Made by a program: the position numbers and the translations under genes
Part shown: positions 15,370-24,095 of the stretch, one piece after another
Numbering within the stretch: the first letter of the stretch is position 1
Layout: each line of letters opens with the position of its first letter
Notes under the pieces: model-generated
What the model saw: only the letters and a program-made list of their open reading frames with translations
Databases searched by the model: none
What the model was told of the DNA's origin: nothing
Source of the DNA: Microbacterium sp. CPCC 204701
GTDB lineage: Bacteria > Actinomycetota > Actinomycetes > Actinomycetales > Microbacteriaceae
Assembly: GCF_004010105.1 (NCBI RefSeq)
Contig: NZ_RRYE01000005.1
Location: 1-44,888, forward strand
Direction of reading: 5' to 3'
DNA length: 44,888 nt

Positions 15370-17610
15370 ATGTCTGACCTCCCTTCTCCCGCGCCGAACG
15401 CAAGCCGAAAAGTCAAGGGTCGACTGCCGGCCCGTCTCCTCTCGCTCGCAACCGCGGGTCTGGTGTGCGTCGGGATGCTGGCAGCATCACCGGCCGTCGC
15501 ACAGCCGAAGAGCGAGCTCCAGACGGATCCGGTTCATGCGATCGCCGAGCCGGCCGACGCGGAGAAGGCGTCGGAAGAGAACGAGTACGAGCGCTATGTG
15601 TTCGCGTCGTTCCATGGCGGCGACGACGGCGGCAGGAACGGCGAGCAGATCTGGATCAGCGCGTCGAAGGGCAACGACCCGCTGGACTGGTACGAGCTGA
15701 ACTACCACGAGGGCACCTCGGTCTCGCAGCCGATCTTGCAGACCGTGAATCCGCCGCGTGGCGAGACCGGCCTGCGCGACCCTTCACTCATCCGTTCCGG
15801 CGACGGTGACGGCTTCTTCCTGCTGGCGACCGACCTGAAGACCTACCAGGATGGTCAGTCCTGGTCGTACCGGCAGTCGAAGGGATCGCGCAATCTGATC
15901 GTCTACGAGTCCGATGATCTCGTGAACTGGTCGGAGCCCCGGTTCGTGAAGGTCGAGGACGACCACGCGGGCAACGTGTGGGCGCCCGAGGCCTTCTACG
16001 ACGAGAGCACGGGGCAGTACATCGTGTTCTGGGCGTCGAACCTCTACCCGAGCGACGACATCGCGAACCGCAACACGTCGCAGATCTCCTACAATCGCAT
16101 CCGCATGGCGACCACGACGGACTTCGTGACCTTCTCCGAGCCGACGACCTGGGTCAACCTCGACCGATCCACCGGCAGGCAGGGCTGGGGAATGATCGAC
16201 TCGACGATGATCGCGACGGATGACCGGATCTACCGCCTGACCAAGGACGAGAACGGCTTCCGGGTGCTGCTGCAGTACATCGACTCCTTGGACGACCTCT
16301 ACGATACGTGGGGCGCCGAAGAGACCACCCCGTACGTGGTGAACCGCAACCCCATCACGCCCCTCACGGAGACCCCGAACGCGTGGACGACAGTCGGCAA
16401 TCCCGACGGCTCCAGCAAGTGGCAGATCCCCGGGCTGAGCGGCGGCAACCTCGAGGGCCCGCTCGTGTTCAAGGACAACGTCGAAGACATGTGGTACGTG
16501 TTCATCGACTACGCCTCGGGCGGCGGTTACGTCGCCTGGCGCTCCGACTCGATGGACAAGGCGCCGAACGAGTGGGAGTACCTGGGGCAGTCCTGGTGCA
16601 ACACCACGGGACTCTCCCGTACCTGCACGGCCCGGTCCGAGACATCCCCATACTGGTCGCTGCCGGTGAGCCCGCGCCACGGATCGGTGCTTCCGGTGAC
16701 GCTCGAGGAGTGGGAGGGGGTGATGGCCCACTACAACTCCCCGGTTCACGTGGAGGCGTCGCTGGTCACGGCCGACGGCGCCGCGGTCGAGGAGGACGCC
16801 TGGGTGAATGAGGCGCCTGAGCTCGCGGTGAACTGGACCGACTTCAACGGCACGGACCTCGCTCCCGCCTGGCTGCGGCTGATCGAGGGTCACAACGACG
16901 GACCTCGCGTCGTCGCGGATGAAGTCACCACCACCGGAATCGCACAGGGTATGACGGTGCCGCTCGATGCGGTCGAGGGGTCGAACTGGGCTCAGCTCGA
17001 GTACCGGGACGCCTCGCTGGGCGGCGACGACGTCATGCTGTGGACCGCCGATGTGGCCTACCGGCTGGACATGACGGCGCCGACGGTCGACGTCGTGGTC
17101 GACGGTTGGGAGGTGGCGGTGTCGGCGACCGATCCGGAGCCCGCCAACGGGGCGGAGAACTCGGGTCTGGCGTCGTGCCAGGTCCGCATCTCCGAAGGAG
17201 ACTGGGCGGATTGCGAGCCCAGCGGCGCCCTTGCCCCGTCGATCGTCGATCGCACGGTGACCGTCGTGGCGACCGACCACGCGGGCAACGAGACCAGCGC
17301 CACAGCGCTGGTCGAGGGGACCGGCCTCGTCTCCGTCGCGGTGAACCACCGATGCGTCGGCAAGAGGGTCTTGCAGGTGGTCACGGTGACCAACCTCGAG
17401 GCTGCGCCGGTGTCGTCCATCGTCACGTCGCCGTTTGGGACGAAGCCCATGCCGGCGCTGGGCGAGGGCAAGAGCCGCTCGCACGTGTTCGCGACGCGTG
17501 CGGCCAGCGTCGAGGCCGGTGCGATCGAGATCACGTCCACGGCAACGATCGGAGGCCAAACCGTCAGCGTCGAGGACGTCGTCGAGTACGCGTCGTCGCA
17601 TTGCGACTGA
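15370..17610 (+). CDS. Secreted GH43-like glycoside hydrolase
   Basis: A protein of 746 residues. A Sec signal peptide is clear: basic start, hydrophobic core LLSLATAGLVCVGMLAAS, likely cleavage after AVA near residue 44. Residues 70-460 look like a GH43-type five-bladed propeller: RDPS (Asp137, likely base), NVWAPEAFYD (202-211), GMIDSTM (Asp277) and EGPLVF (Glu362, likely acid). GH43 enzymes cut arabinosides, xylosides or galactans; the specificity here is unknown. Residues 470-746 look like Ig-type repeats, and there is no sortase motif. GGAAAGAGG before the ATG at 15370 sets the start over an in-frame ATG 33 bases earlier. The LacI-type operator upstream implies sugar induction. Confidence 0.8.
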   Translation: MSDLPSPAPNASRKVKGRLPARLLSLATAGLVCVGMLAASPAVAQPKSELQTDPVHAIAEPADAEKASEENEYERYVFASFHGGDDGGRNGEQIWISASKGNDPLDWYELNYHEGTSVSQPILQTVNPPRGETGLRDPSLIRSGDGDGFFLLATDLKTYQDGQSWSYRQSKGSRNLIVYESDDLVNWSEPRFVKVEDDHAGNVWAPEAFYDESTGQYIVFWASNLYPSDDIANRNTSQISYNRIRMATTTDFVTFSEPTTWVNLDRSTGRQGWGMIDSTMIATDDRIYRLTKDENGFRVLLQYIDSLDDLYDTWGAEETTPYVVNRNPITPLTETPNAWTTVGNPDGSSKWQIPGLSGGNLEGPLVFKDNVEDMWYVFIDYASGGGYVAWRSDSMDKAPNEWEYLGQSWCNTTGLSRTCTARSETSPYWSLPVSPRHGSVLPVTLEEWEGVMAHYNSPVHVEASLVTADGAAVEEDAWVNEAPELAVNWTDFNGTDLAPAWLRLIEGHNDGPRVVADEVTTTGIAQGMTVPLDAVEGSNWAQLEYRDASLGGDDVMLWTADVAYRLDMTAPTVDVVVDGWEVAVSATDPEPANGAENSGLASCQVRISEGDWADCEPSGALAPSIVDRTVTVVATDHAGNETSATALVEGTGLVSVAVNHRCVGKRVLQVVTVTNLEAAPVSSIVTSPFGTKPMPALGEGKSRSHVFATRAASVEAGAIEITSTATIGGQTVSVEDVVEYASSHCD

Positions 17611-17631
17611 CGCGCACGCAGCGCTCTGCAG

Positions 17632-17671
17632 TGAGGGGCGTGTCGCCGGATCCACCGGCGGCGCGCCCCTC
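17632..17671. terminator. Bidirectional hairpin between converging genes
   Basis: TGAGGGGCG pairs with CGCCCCTCA, with an inner TCGCCGG/CCGGCGG stem. It lies between the glycosidase stop and the PemK-like stop. Confidence 0.75.
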
Positions 17672-17677
17672 AGCACG

Positions 17678-18190
17678 TCATCCGCCGACGGCCCAGCCGT
17701 AGCGGCGATGCAGCGCATCTGCAATCCGCACGAACCGGTCTAGATCCAGAGCGGATGCCTCCCGTCGCATGCCGTCGCGATGCACGCTGTAGATCTGCTC
17801 GACGTCGACCCACGAGGGCCTCCCGCGGGAGTCCCACTCCCCTGTGCCGATCGGGAGGAAGTCGCGGTCCCCGTCATGGGCCTTGCTGGTCAGCCGCACC
17901 GCGTAGACGCGGACGTCGTCCTGCCGCGCGACGACGAGCACCGGACGATCTTTACCGCGTCCGTCGTTCTCGTCGTACGGGACCCATGTCCACAGGATCT
18001 CGCCCGCGTCGGGACTGCCGTCGGGATCGGGCGAGTAGGTGATCCGCAGCGCGTCACGCGACGGTGGCGGCACCTCCACGGTGCCGGCCGGGCCACTGCT
18101 TCCGTCGCGGGGGATCGCCGGGGCGGGCGCCTGGTTCTGCGGGCGGAAGAGACTCGCCAGTCGTGCGAGCAGTCGGGAGGGCTCTGTCAC
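17678..18190 (-). CDS. PemK/MazF-like protein with N-terminal extension
   Basis: A protein of 170 residues. Residues 55-170 resemble the PemK/MazF toxin fold (PF02452): GEILWTWVPYDENDGRGKDRPVLVV, a typical start of that domain, then VYAVRLTSK and SWVDVEQIYSVHRD. The first 55 residues are Pro/Ala-rich and probably disordered. Classical members are mRNA interferases, but this type is also common as a single actinobacterial gene with no partner, and no antitoxin gene is next to it. Start: GTG at 18190, preceded 7 bases upstream by TAACGT, fits a leaderless mRNA. An in-frame GTG at 18199 is the alternative. It follows amt but a hairpin separates them. Confidence 0.75.
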   Translation of the reverse strand: MTEPSRLLARLASLFRPQNQAPAPAIPRDGSSGPAGTVEVPPPSRDALRITYSPDPDGSPDAGEILWTWVPYDENDGRGKDRPVLVVARQDDVRVYAVRLTSKAHDGDRDFLPIGTGEWDSRGRPSWVDVEQIYSVHRDGMRREASALDLDRFVRIADALHRRYGWAVGG

Positions 18191-18197
18191 GTCGTTC

Positions 18198-18203
18198 ACG
18201 TTA
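18198..18203 (-). promoter_or_regulatory. Probable -10 box for leaderless pemK-like gene
   Basis: On the minus strand TAACGT is followed by GAACGAC and then the GTG at 18190. No ribosome-binding sequence is present. Confidence 0.4.
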
Positions 18204-18211
18204 GGGCACGA

Positions 18212-18251
18212 AGGAGGGCGCCGCGGCCGGGGGGAAGCCGCGACGCCCCTT
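18212..18251 (-). terminator. Terminator hairpin downstream of amt
   Basis: GGGCGCCGCGGC pairs with GCCGCGACGCCC, with one mismatch, just after the amt stop codon. It separates amt from the PemK-like gene. Confidence 0.7.
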
Positions 18252-18269
18252 CGCTGTGCGCCGGTGCGG

Positions 18270-19493
18270 TCAGACGCGCTCGTCGAGGAGATAGCCCTCT
18301 TCGCCGTGCACGACCGAGTCGACACCCGCGACCTCGTCCTCGTTCTTCACTCGGAAGCCGAGGGTCTTCTCGATGATGACGCCGACGATGAACGAGACGA
18401 CGAAGGAGTACACCATGACACCGACCGCAGCCACTGCCTGCGAGACCAGCTGGCCCGCGTCACCACCGACGAACATGCCGGTCTCGGTGGCGAAGAAACC
18501 CAGGTAGAGGGTTCCGATGAGGCCGCCGACGAGGTGGATGCCGACGACATCGAGCGAGTCGTCGAACCCGAGCTTCCACTTGAGCTCCACGGCGATGGCG
18601 CACACGGCGCCCGCGACGAGCCCGAGCAGCAGCGCCCATCCAGGAGTCAGGTTGGCGCACGCGGGGGTGATGGCGACAAGACCGGCGACCGCGCCCGAGG
18701 CGGCGCCGACCGACGTGGCCTTGCCGTCCTTGAGCTTCTCGACGATCATCCACGCGAGGATCGCGGCAGCGGTCGCGCCGAGCGTGTTGATGACGATCGT
18801 GCCCGCGCTGGTGTTCTCAGGGCCGAGAAGGCCGAACGTGCCCTCGGCGCCCGCGTTGAAGCCGAACCAGCCGAACCACAGGATGGCGGCCCCGAGCAGC
18901 GTCAGCGGCACGTTGTGGGGCTTGTGGATGCCCTTCTGGAAGCCGAGGCGCTTACCGAGGACGAGGGCGAGAGCCAGAGCGGCCGCACCCGCGTTGATGT
19001 GCACGGCGGTACCGCCCGCGTAGTCGATGACCGACGGCAGCCCCGTGTTCTCACCCCAGTTGAAGATCCAGCCGTCTCCCCACACCCACGCTGCCACCGG
19101 GAAGTACACGAGAGTGGCGAACAGGCCGGCGAAGATCATCCACGATCCGAACTTCGCCCGGTCCGCGATCGCGCCCGAGATGAGGGCGACCGTGATGATC
19201 GCGAAGGTCGCGCCGAAGGTGGCGCCGACAAGAGTCGCGCTGTCAGCGGAGGCGAGCCCGAAGTCCGAAAACGGGTTGCCCGAGAAGGCGAACGTGCCAC
19301 CGCCCAGGCTCATGTTGAATCCGAAGAGGATCCACAGCACGCTCACCAGGCCTAGTGCACCGAAGCTCATCATCATCATGCTGACGACGCTCTTCGCCTT
19401 CACCAGTCCGCCGTAGAAGAAGGCGACGCCGGGCGTCATGAACAGAACGAGCGCCGTTGCTGCGATCGACCACGCATAGTTTCCGCTATCCAT
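18270..19493 (-). CDS. amt: Ammonium transporter
   Basis: An inner-membrane protein of 407 residues with the eleven-helix Amt/MEP pattern. It moves ammonium into the cell when nitrogen is scarce. The pore histidines are at His165 (GGTAVHINAGAAALA) and His320 (DVVGIHLVGGLIG), and PGVAFFYGGLVKAKSV (21-36) is the usual first-helix signature. The cytoplasmic C-tail has the expected conserved EEGYLLDERV-like end. The ATG at 19493 is preferred over one 12 bases upstream, because GAGGAATCTC stands directly before it. No glnK follows, although amt-glnK is a common pair; the next gene is the PemK-like one, beyond a terminator. No GlnR or AmtR box was convincing upstream. Confidence 0.96.
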   Translation of the reverse strand: MDSGNYAWSIAATALVLFMTPGVAFFYGGLVKAKSVVSMMMMSFGALGLVSVLWILFGFNMSLGGGTFAFSGNPFSDFGLASADSATLVGATFGATFAIITVALISGAIADRAKFGSWMIFAGLFATLVYFPVAAWVWGDGWIFNWGENTGLPSVIDYAGGTAVHINAGAAALALALVLGKRLGFQKGIHKPHNVPLTLLGAAILWFGWFGFNAGAEGTFGLLGPENTSAGTIVINTLGATAAAILAWMIVEKLKDGKATSVGAASGAVAGLVAITPACANLTPGWALLLGLVAGAVCAIAVELKWKLGFDDSLDVVGIHLVGGLIGTLYLGFFATETGMFVGGDAGQLVSQAVAAVGVMVYSFVVSFIVGVIIEKTLGFRVKNEDEVAGVDSVVHGEEGYLLDERV

Positions 19494-19681
19494 GAGATTC
19501 CTCATCCATGTGTCGTGTTACTCAAGGTGCCGCAGCGTCGCACTCGGGTCGTGGACTGTCCGGGCCAAGCCAGTTTCGCGACCCGTGGTTTCCGGAGCGC
19601 GCCATGCTGTGTTTCCCGGACGTTACGCACACCCGTGCCGCGTAAACATCGTGTTTCGCAGGGCCGAACGGGCGCAGGGAA

Positions 19682-20710
19682 TCAGGCGAGAGTCGAGGCC
19701 ACGAGCCGTGAGATCGCCCGCAGATACTTCTTGCGATAGCCGCCCGCGAGCATCTCGTCGGGGAAGACCAGGTCCAGCGACACGCCCGTCGCGCGGATGG
19801 GCAGCTCGGCATCGTAGACACGGTCGATGAATGCCACGAATCGCAGCGCGGCCGACTGATCGGTGAACGGCGCGACATCTCGGATGCCGACGATGGAGAG
19901 ATCGTCGATGAGCTTGATGTACCGCGACGGATGCACTCGGGCGAGGTGGGCGCTGAGATCTCCGAACGCGTCGTCCGAGGCGGAGCTGCGGGTGGCGGCA
20001 TCCGCGATCACCGTCTCGTAGTCCTGCGTCGTCAGCACCGCTGCGTGCCCGTCGACCGCGCGATGGCGATAGTCGGTGCCGTCGATGCGGATCGTCTGGA
20101 AGCTCGAGGCCATCGCGTGGATCTCGCGCAGGAAGTCCTGCGCCGCGAACCGCCCCTCACCCAGGGCGTTGGGAGGGGTGTTGGATGTCGCGGCCAGCCG
20201 GGTGCCCGACGCGACGAGCTCTCCGAGCAGACGCGTCATCACCATCGTGTCGCCCGGGTCGTCGAGCTCGAACTCGTCGATGCACAGCAGATCGGAGCCG
20301 CGGAACAGATCGACCGTGCTCCGGTATCCGAGCGCTCCGACGAGGGCCGTGTACTCGATGAACGAGCCGAAGTACTTCCGGCGGGCCGGCATCGCATGAT
20401 AGACGGCGGCGAGCAGGTGGGTCTTTCCGACGCCGAATCCGCCGTCGAGATAGACGCCGGGCTTCACCTCGGGGCGCTTCGCCCGACGGAACAGGCCGCT
20501 CTTGACCGGAGCCGTTGCGCCCGAGAACACGGCCAGCAGGTCCTTCGCCTCCTGCTGCGACGGGTACGCCGGATCGGCGCGGTACGTCTCGAACGTGGCG
20601 TCGGCGAACTGCGGCGGCGGGACCAGTGCGGCGACCATCTCGGTGCCGGTGAGATGCGGCGTGCGCTCGGCGAGATGGACGATTCCCGTGCGCGCGGCGG
20701 AGAGGGTCAT
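19682..20710 (-). CDS. zapE: Cell division ATPase ZapE (AFG1-like)
   Basis: An AAA-type P-loop ATPase of 342 residues. Walker A is GGFGVGKT (90-97) and Walker B LLCIDEFELDD (141-151), followed by the sensor-like segment RLAATSNTPPN. The family (AFG1/ZapE) is tied to Z-ring stability in E. coli and to membrane protein turnover in mitochondria. In actinobacteria it is conserved but little studied. The ATG at 20710 has CAGGAT before it. The frame runs on upstream for 44 codons without a better start. It is divergent from the sulfurtransferase gene, and a region with inverted repeats lies between them. Confidence 0.93.
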   Translation of the reverse strand: MTLSAARTGIVHLAERTPHLTGTEMVAALVPPPQFADATFETYRADPAYPSQQEAKDLLAVFSGATAPVKSGLFRRAKRPEVKPGVYLDGGFGVGKTHLLAAVYHAMPARRKYFGSFIEYTALVGALGYRSTVDLFRGSDLLCIDEFELDDPGDTMVMTRLLGELVASGTRLAATSNTPPNALGEGRFAAQDFLREIHAMASSFQTIRIDGTDYRHRAVDGHAAVLTTQDYETVIADAATRSSASDDAFGDLSAHLARVHPSRYIKLIDDLSIVGIRDVAPFTDQSAALRFVAFIDRVYDAELPIRATGVSLDLVFPDEMLAGGYRKKYLRAISRLVASTLA

Positions 20711-20750
20711 GGGGATCCTGTGTCGGAGTCTTACATCTGGGCTGTGCTCG

Positions 20751-20792
20751 CGTGTCCGGGAATCTAGGGTCGGACACGACGGTTCAACCCTA
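20751..20792. promoter_or_regulatory. Paired inverted repeats between zapE and the sulfurtransferase gene
   Basis: CGTGTCCG (20751-20758) and CGGACACG (20771-20778) are perfect arms 12 bases apart. TAGGGT (20765-20770) and ACCCTA (20787-20792) form a second, interleaved pair. The position between divergent genes suits an operator. No regulator is known for it. Confidence 0.4.
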
Positions 20793-20863
20793 ATCGTCAC
20801 CCGAACGCGCCCGGACCCGGGTGCGGCAGCGAGATCCGACACCTACCGCGTCCAGGAGCAGCC

Positions 20864-21760
20864 ATGACCGTCGAGCACGACACCTCCTCCCCCAAGTTCG
20901 CCGAGTACGCCGAACCCGGCCGGCTGGTCACCGGCGAGTGGCTCGAAGCGCACCTGGGCGACCCGGGGCTCGTCGTCGTCGAGTCCGACGAGGACGTCCT
21001 CCTCTACGAGACGGGCCACATCCCCGGAGCCGTCAAGGTCGACTGGCACACGGAGCTGAACGACCCCGTCGTCCGCGACTACGTCGACGGGGCGGGTTTC
21101 GCCGCGCTCCTCGGCCGCAAGGGCATCTCCCGTGACGACACCGTGGTGATCTATGGCGACAAGAACAACTGGTGGGCGGCGTACGCCTTGTGGGTGTTCT
21201 CGCTCTTCGGGCACGCCGACGTGCGACTTCTCGACGGCGGACGCGACAAGTGGATCGCGGAAGGCCGCCCGATCACGACCGAGGCGTCGACGCGCGAGCT
21301 CAGCGACTACCCTGTCGTCGCCCGCGACGACAGGGTTCTTCGTGCGTACAAGGACGACGTCCTGGCGCACCTCGGCGCGGGACCGCTGATCGACGTCCGC
21401 TCGCCGGAGGAGTACGACGGGACGCGCACGTCCGCGCCGGCCTATCCCGAGGAGGGCGCGCTGCGCGCCGGCCACATCCCCACCGCCCGGAGCGTCCCGT
21501 GGGCGCGCGCGGTCGCCGCAGACGGCGGCTTCAAGCCGCGGGCAGAGCTCGACGCGATCTACCGCGGCGAGGTGGGTCTTGAGGACGGCGACAGCGTCGT
21601 GGCGTACTGCCGCATCGGCGAGCGGTCGAGCCACACCTGGTTCGTGCTCAAGCACCTGCTCGGGTTCGGCGACGTGCGCAACTACGACGGGTCGTGGACG
21701 GAATGGGGAAGCGCCGTGCGCGTCCCGATCGCCACGGGCGCGGAGCCCGGCACCCTCTGA
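20864..21760 (+). CDS. sseA: Two-domain rhodanese sulfurtransferase
   Basis: A protein of 298 residues with tandem rhodanese domains. The N-terminal domain (about 18-135) has lost the Cys: VVIYGDKNN stands at the loop. The C-terminal domain (about 165-290) has the active-site Cys249 in [10 protein letters not shown]. The sequence CRIGERS is the thiosulfate-sulfurtransferase type of loop, so transfer of a sulfane sulfur from thiosulfate is likely; 3-mercaptopyruvate cannot be excluded. AGGAG precedes the ATG. The sufE gene follows about 40 bases on, and the pair is widely kept together in actinobacteria, which suggests a shared role in sulfur trafficking. Confidence 0.94.
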   Translation: MTVEHDTSSPKFAEYAEPGRLVTGEWLEAHLGDPGLVVVESDEDVLLYETGHIPGAVKVDWHTELNDPVVRDYVDGAGFAALLGRKGISRDDTVVIYGDKNNWWAAYALWVFSLFGHADVRLLDGGRDKWIAEGRPITTEASTRELSDYPVVARDDRVLRAYKDDVLAHLGAGPLIDVRSPEEYDGTRTSAPAYPEEGALRAGHIPTARSVPWARAVAADGGFKPRAELDAIYRGEVGLEDGDSVVAYCRIGERSSHTWFVLKHLLGFGDVRNYDGSWTEWGSAVRVPIATGAEPGTL

Positions 21761-21801
21761 CGCACGGCGCCGAGGCATCCGCCGCGTGGGACGATGGAGG
21801 G

Positions 21802-22242
21802 GTGACCCACGACGCCCTTCCCGCGCGTCTCGCCGAGATCCGCGATGAGTTCCTGGAGCTGCCCGAGCCCGAGCGCCTGCAGCTGCTGCTGGAGTACTCC
21901 CAGGAGCTTCCGCCGATCCCGCCGGAGTACGACGGGCACCCCGAGCTCTGCGAGCGCGTGCTGGAGTGCCAGTCCCCGGTCTACATCGTGCTCGACGTCG
22001 CCGCGGACGGTGCCGTCGCGATGCACGCCACCGCGCCGCCGGAGGCGCCGACGACACGCGGCTTCGCGAGCATCCTCGCTCAGGGGCTGACGGGTCTCCG
22101 CGTCGACGAGGTGCTGGCCGTGCCGGCAGACTACCCGCAGACCCTCGGCCTCACGCGGGCGGTCTCGCCACTGCGGCTCGCGGGGATGACCGGCATGCTA
22201 CTGCGTGCACAGCGCCAGGTGCGTGAGAAGAGCACGGCCTGA
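21802..22242 (+). CDS. sufE: SufE-family sulfur acceptor
   Basis: A protein of 146 residues. SufE accepts persulfide sulfur from a cysteine desulfurase and passes it on for Fe-S cluster assembly. Cys56 in LECQSPVYIV is the acceptor, and the surrounding helices (ERLQLLLEYSQELPPIP and GFASILAQGLTGL) match the fold. The start is the GTG at 21802, with GGAGGG just before it. It follows the rhodanese gene on the same strand. No sufS or suf scaffold gene is in the window. The neighbour suggests it may take sulfur from, or hand it to, the rhodanese, which is inference. Confidence 0.93.
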   Translation: MTHDALPARLAEIRDEFLELPEPERLQLLLEYSQELPPIPPEYDGHPELCERVLECQSPVYIVLDVAADGAVAMHATAPPEAPTTRGFASILAQGLTGLRVDEVLAVPADYPQTLGLTRAVSPLRLAGMTGMLLRAQRQVREKSTA

Positions 22243-22243
22243 G

Positions 22244-23479
22244 TCACGTCTCGGCAGCGGCCAGACGCTGCTCGGTGAGCCACGACCCGATGGCCTGGCT
22301 CCAGCGCGCCTGGTCGTAGTTCCAGAGCTTCGTGTGCCGTGCGACGTCGAACACCTGCATCTGGACGAGGTCTGGACGGGCCTGGACGAGGTCGTGCGAG
22401 GCATCGGACGGCACGAATCCGTCGTCGTCGCTGTGCAGGATGAGGATCGGATGCCGCAATTCGGCGGCGCGGGCGACGACGTCGAGCTCGTCGAAGCGGA
22501 TCGCGCCGCCCGATCGGGTGAGCGGCGCGGCCCACTCGGATTGCAGCGCTCCGATCGCGAGACCGCTGACCGCGTTCGGCACGCGCTGGAGCCGCGCCTG
22601 GTAGTCGAGCACGACCCGCCAATCGATCACCGGCGACTCCAGGACGAGCCCGCCGATGACATCGGCGTGGGCCGAGTTGAGTGCCAGCTGGAGAGCGATC
22701 GCGCCGCCCATCGACCAGCCCATGACGACGACGCGCCGCGCGCCACGGCGACGCGCGAAGCCGACGGCGGCGTCGACGTCGCGCCACTCGGTCGCGCCGA
22801 GAGTGTACGTGCCGGTGCGGCTGCGCGGAGCCTCGCCGTCGTTGCGGTACGACACGACGAGCGACGTGAGGCCCAGCGAATGGAACACCGGCACGGCGCG
22901 CAGGCACTCGGCGCGGCTGGTGCCGCGGCCGTGGACCTGGATGACCCACGTCTCGCCGTCCCCCGCGGGAAAGAGCCACGCCGGGCAGGGGCCCACGGTC
23001 GAGCCGATCAACTCGGGGGTGAGATCGAGGTGAAGCTCTTCCGGCCGCTCGTAGTACCAGCCCGAGAACGCCGCCTCGGGCGCGAGCCGTGCATCGGAGC
23101 CGATGTGGGTCAGGAGCTTGCGTTTGACTGTCGTCGCGTCTTCGGAGAGCACCGACCCGAGCTTGACGTACTGCGAGGTCCCGGTCGTGAAAAGACCGTA
23201 TCTGCCGGGCAGCTCGGTGTCGGCCGTCCGTTCGAGGGTGATCGTCTGAGCCGCCGTGTCGAGTGCGAGGATGCGCGTGTCGGGCACCCGGCGCGCGGGC
23301 GTCACCACGCGCCGGGCCATGTGCAGGGATCCCGCGGCGAGCATGCCGAGCGCGGCTGCCAGCGCGAGGCTCAGCACCGTGAGCGCTGCGCGGATTCCGG
23401 CGACGAGAGCGGGAGTCCTCGGCCCGGCGCCTGCAGGGCGGGTGGCGCCGCGCATCGCGGCGCGCCTGGAGTCGACCAT
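22244..23479 (-). CDS. Membrane-anchored alpha/beta hydrolase (S9/lipase-like)
   Basis: A protein of 411 residues. A hydrophobic helix at 27-50 after a basic start is a signal anchor or signal peptide, so the catalytic part is probably outside the membrane. The C-terminal half has VHGRGTSRAE (oxyanion region, about 182), the nucleophile elbow GWSMGG (Ser256), the acid region HSDDDGFVP (about 351-359) and a likely catalytic His in ARHTKLWNY. The N-terminal 60-160 segment is conserved in actinobacterial homologues but of unknown role. It ends two bases beyond the sufE stop on the other strand and is divergent from the DUF3000 gene. The substrate is unknown. Confidence 0.82.
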   Translation of the reverse strand: MVDSRRAAMRGATRPAGAGPRTPALVAGIRAALTVLSLALAAALGMLAAGSLHMARRVVTPARRVPDTRILALDTAAQTITLERTADTELPGRYGLFTTGTSQYVKLGSVLSEDATTVKRKLLTHIGSDARLAPEAAFSGWYYERPEELHLDLTPELIGSTVGPCPAWLFPAGDGETWVIQVHGRGTSRAECLRAVPVFHSLGLTSLVVSYRNDGEAPRSRTGTYTLGATEWRDVDAAVGFARRRGARRVVVMGWSMGGAIALQLALNSAHADVIGGLVLESPVIDWRVVLDYQARLQRVPNAVSGLAIGALQSEWAAPLTRSGGAIRFDELDVVARAAELRHPILILHSDDDGFVPSDASHDLVQARPDLVQMQVFDVARHTKLWNYDQARWSQAIGSWLTEQRLAAAET

Positions 23480-23492
23480 CGAGGCCTCACTC

Positions 23493-23498
23493 TAGTCT
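23493..23498 (+). promoter_or_regulatory. Probable -10 box for leaderless DUF3000 gene
   Basis: TAGTCT is followed by six bases and then the GTG at 23505. No Shine-Dalgarno sequence is present. Confidence 0.45.
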
Positions 23499-23504
23499 GT
23501 CCGG

Positions 23505-24095
23505 GTGGCTGAGCATCGTCCTCCAGCAGCACCGACGTCGTTCGAGCAGGCGGCGGAGGCGGTGCGAGCGATGGAGTTCCGCGAAGATCTCACCGTGCGC
23601 GAGATCCCCGCGCCGCAGGGACTCGCGCCGAGTGCGCTCGCGATCGCCGGCGACGTGCGGGCCGAGGCCGAAGGCGAGGACTCGCCGTACGGGACCGGCC
23701 GGCTCGTCCTGCTCCACGATCCGGACGAGCCTGCGCCGTGGAACGGCCCGTGGCGCATCGTCTGCTTCGCCCAGGCGCCCCTCGAGCCCGAGATCGGCAC
23801 CGATCCCCTGCTCGCGGATGTCGCGTGGGCGTGGCTGACCGATGCGCTGCAGTCGCGGCACGCGGGGTTCCACTCCGCGTCCGGGACGGCCACGAAGACG
23901 CTGTCCAAGGGATTCGGAACTTTGGCGGACGAGGGCGACGGCGCGCAGATCGAGCTGCGCGCGTCGTGGTCTCCGGAAGGCGCGATCGCTCCGCACGTGG
24001 AAGCATGGGCAGAGTTGGTATGCATGCTGGCGGGACTCCCGCCGGGCTCGGAAGGGATCGCGATGCTGGATTCGCGCAGGACGACGCGTGGCTGA
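23505..24095 (+). CDS. DUF3000 family protein
   Basis: A protein of 196 residues that matches the actinobacterial DUF3000 family, including FEQAAEAVRAM near the start and the C-terminal HVEAWAELVCMLAGLPPGSEG. Its function is unknown. It is almost always found directly upstream of the RNase D gene, as here, where the two overlap by eight bases, so a role near RNA metabolism is possible but unproven. The GTG start has no ribosome-binding site and is probably leaderless. Confidence 0.9.
   Translation: MAEHRPPAAPTSFEQAAEAVRAMEFREDLTVREIPAPQGLAPSALAIAGDVRAEAEGEDSPYGTGRLVLLHDPDEPAPWNGPWRIVCFAQAPLEPEIGTDPLLADVAWAWLTDALQSRHAGFHSASGTATKTLSKGFGTLADEGDGAQIELRASWSPEGAIAPHVEAWAELVCMLAGLPPGSEGIAMLDSRRTTRG

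Noticed and set aside
19494-19681. GlnR or AmtR box upstream of amt
   Set aside because: Some GTNAC-like and GTAAAC-like pieces are present but none has the right spacing or a second half site.
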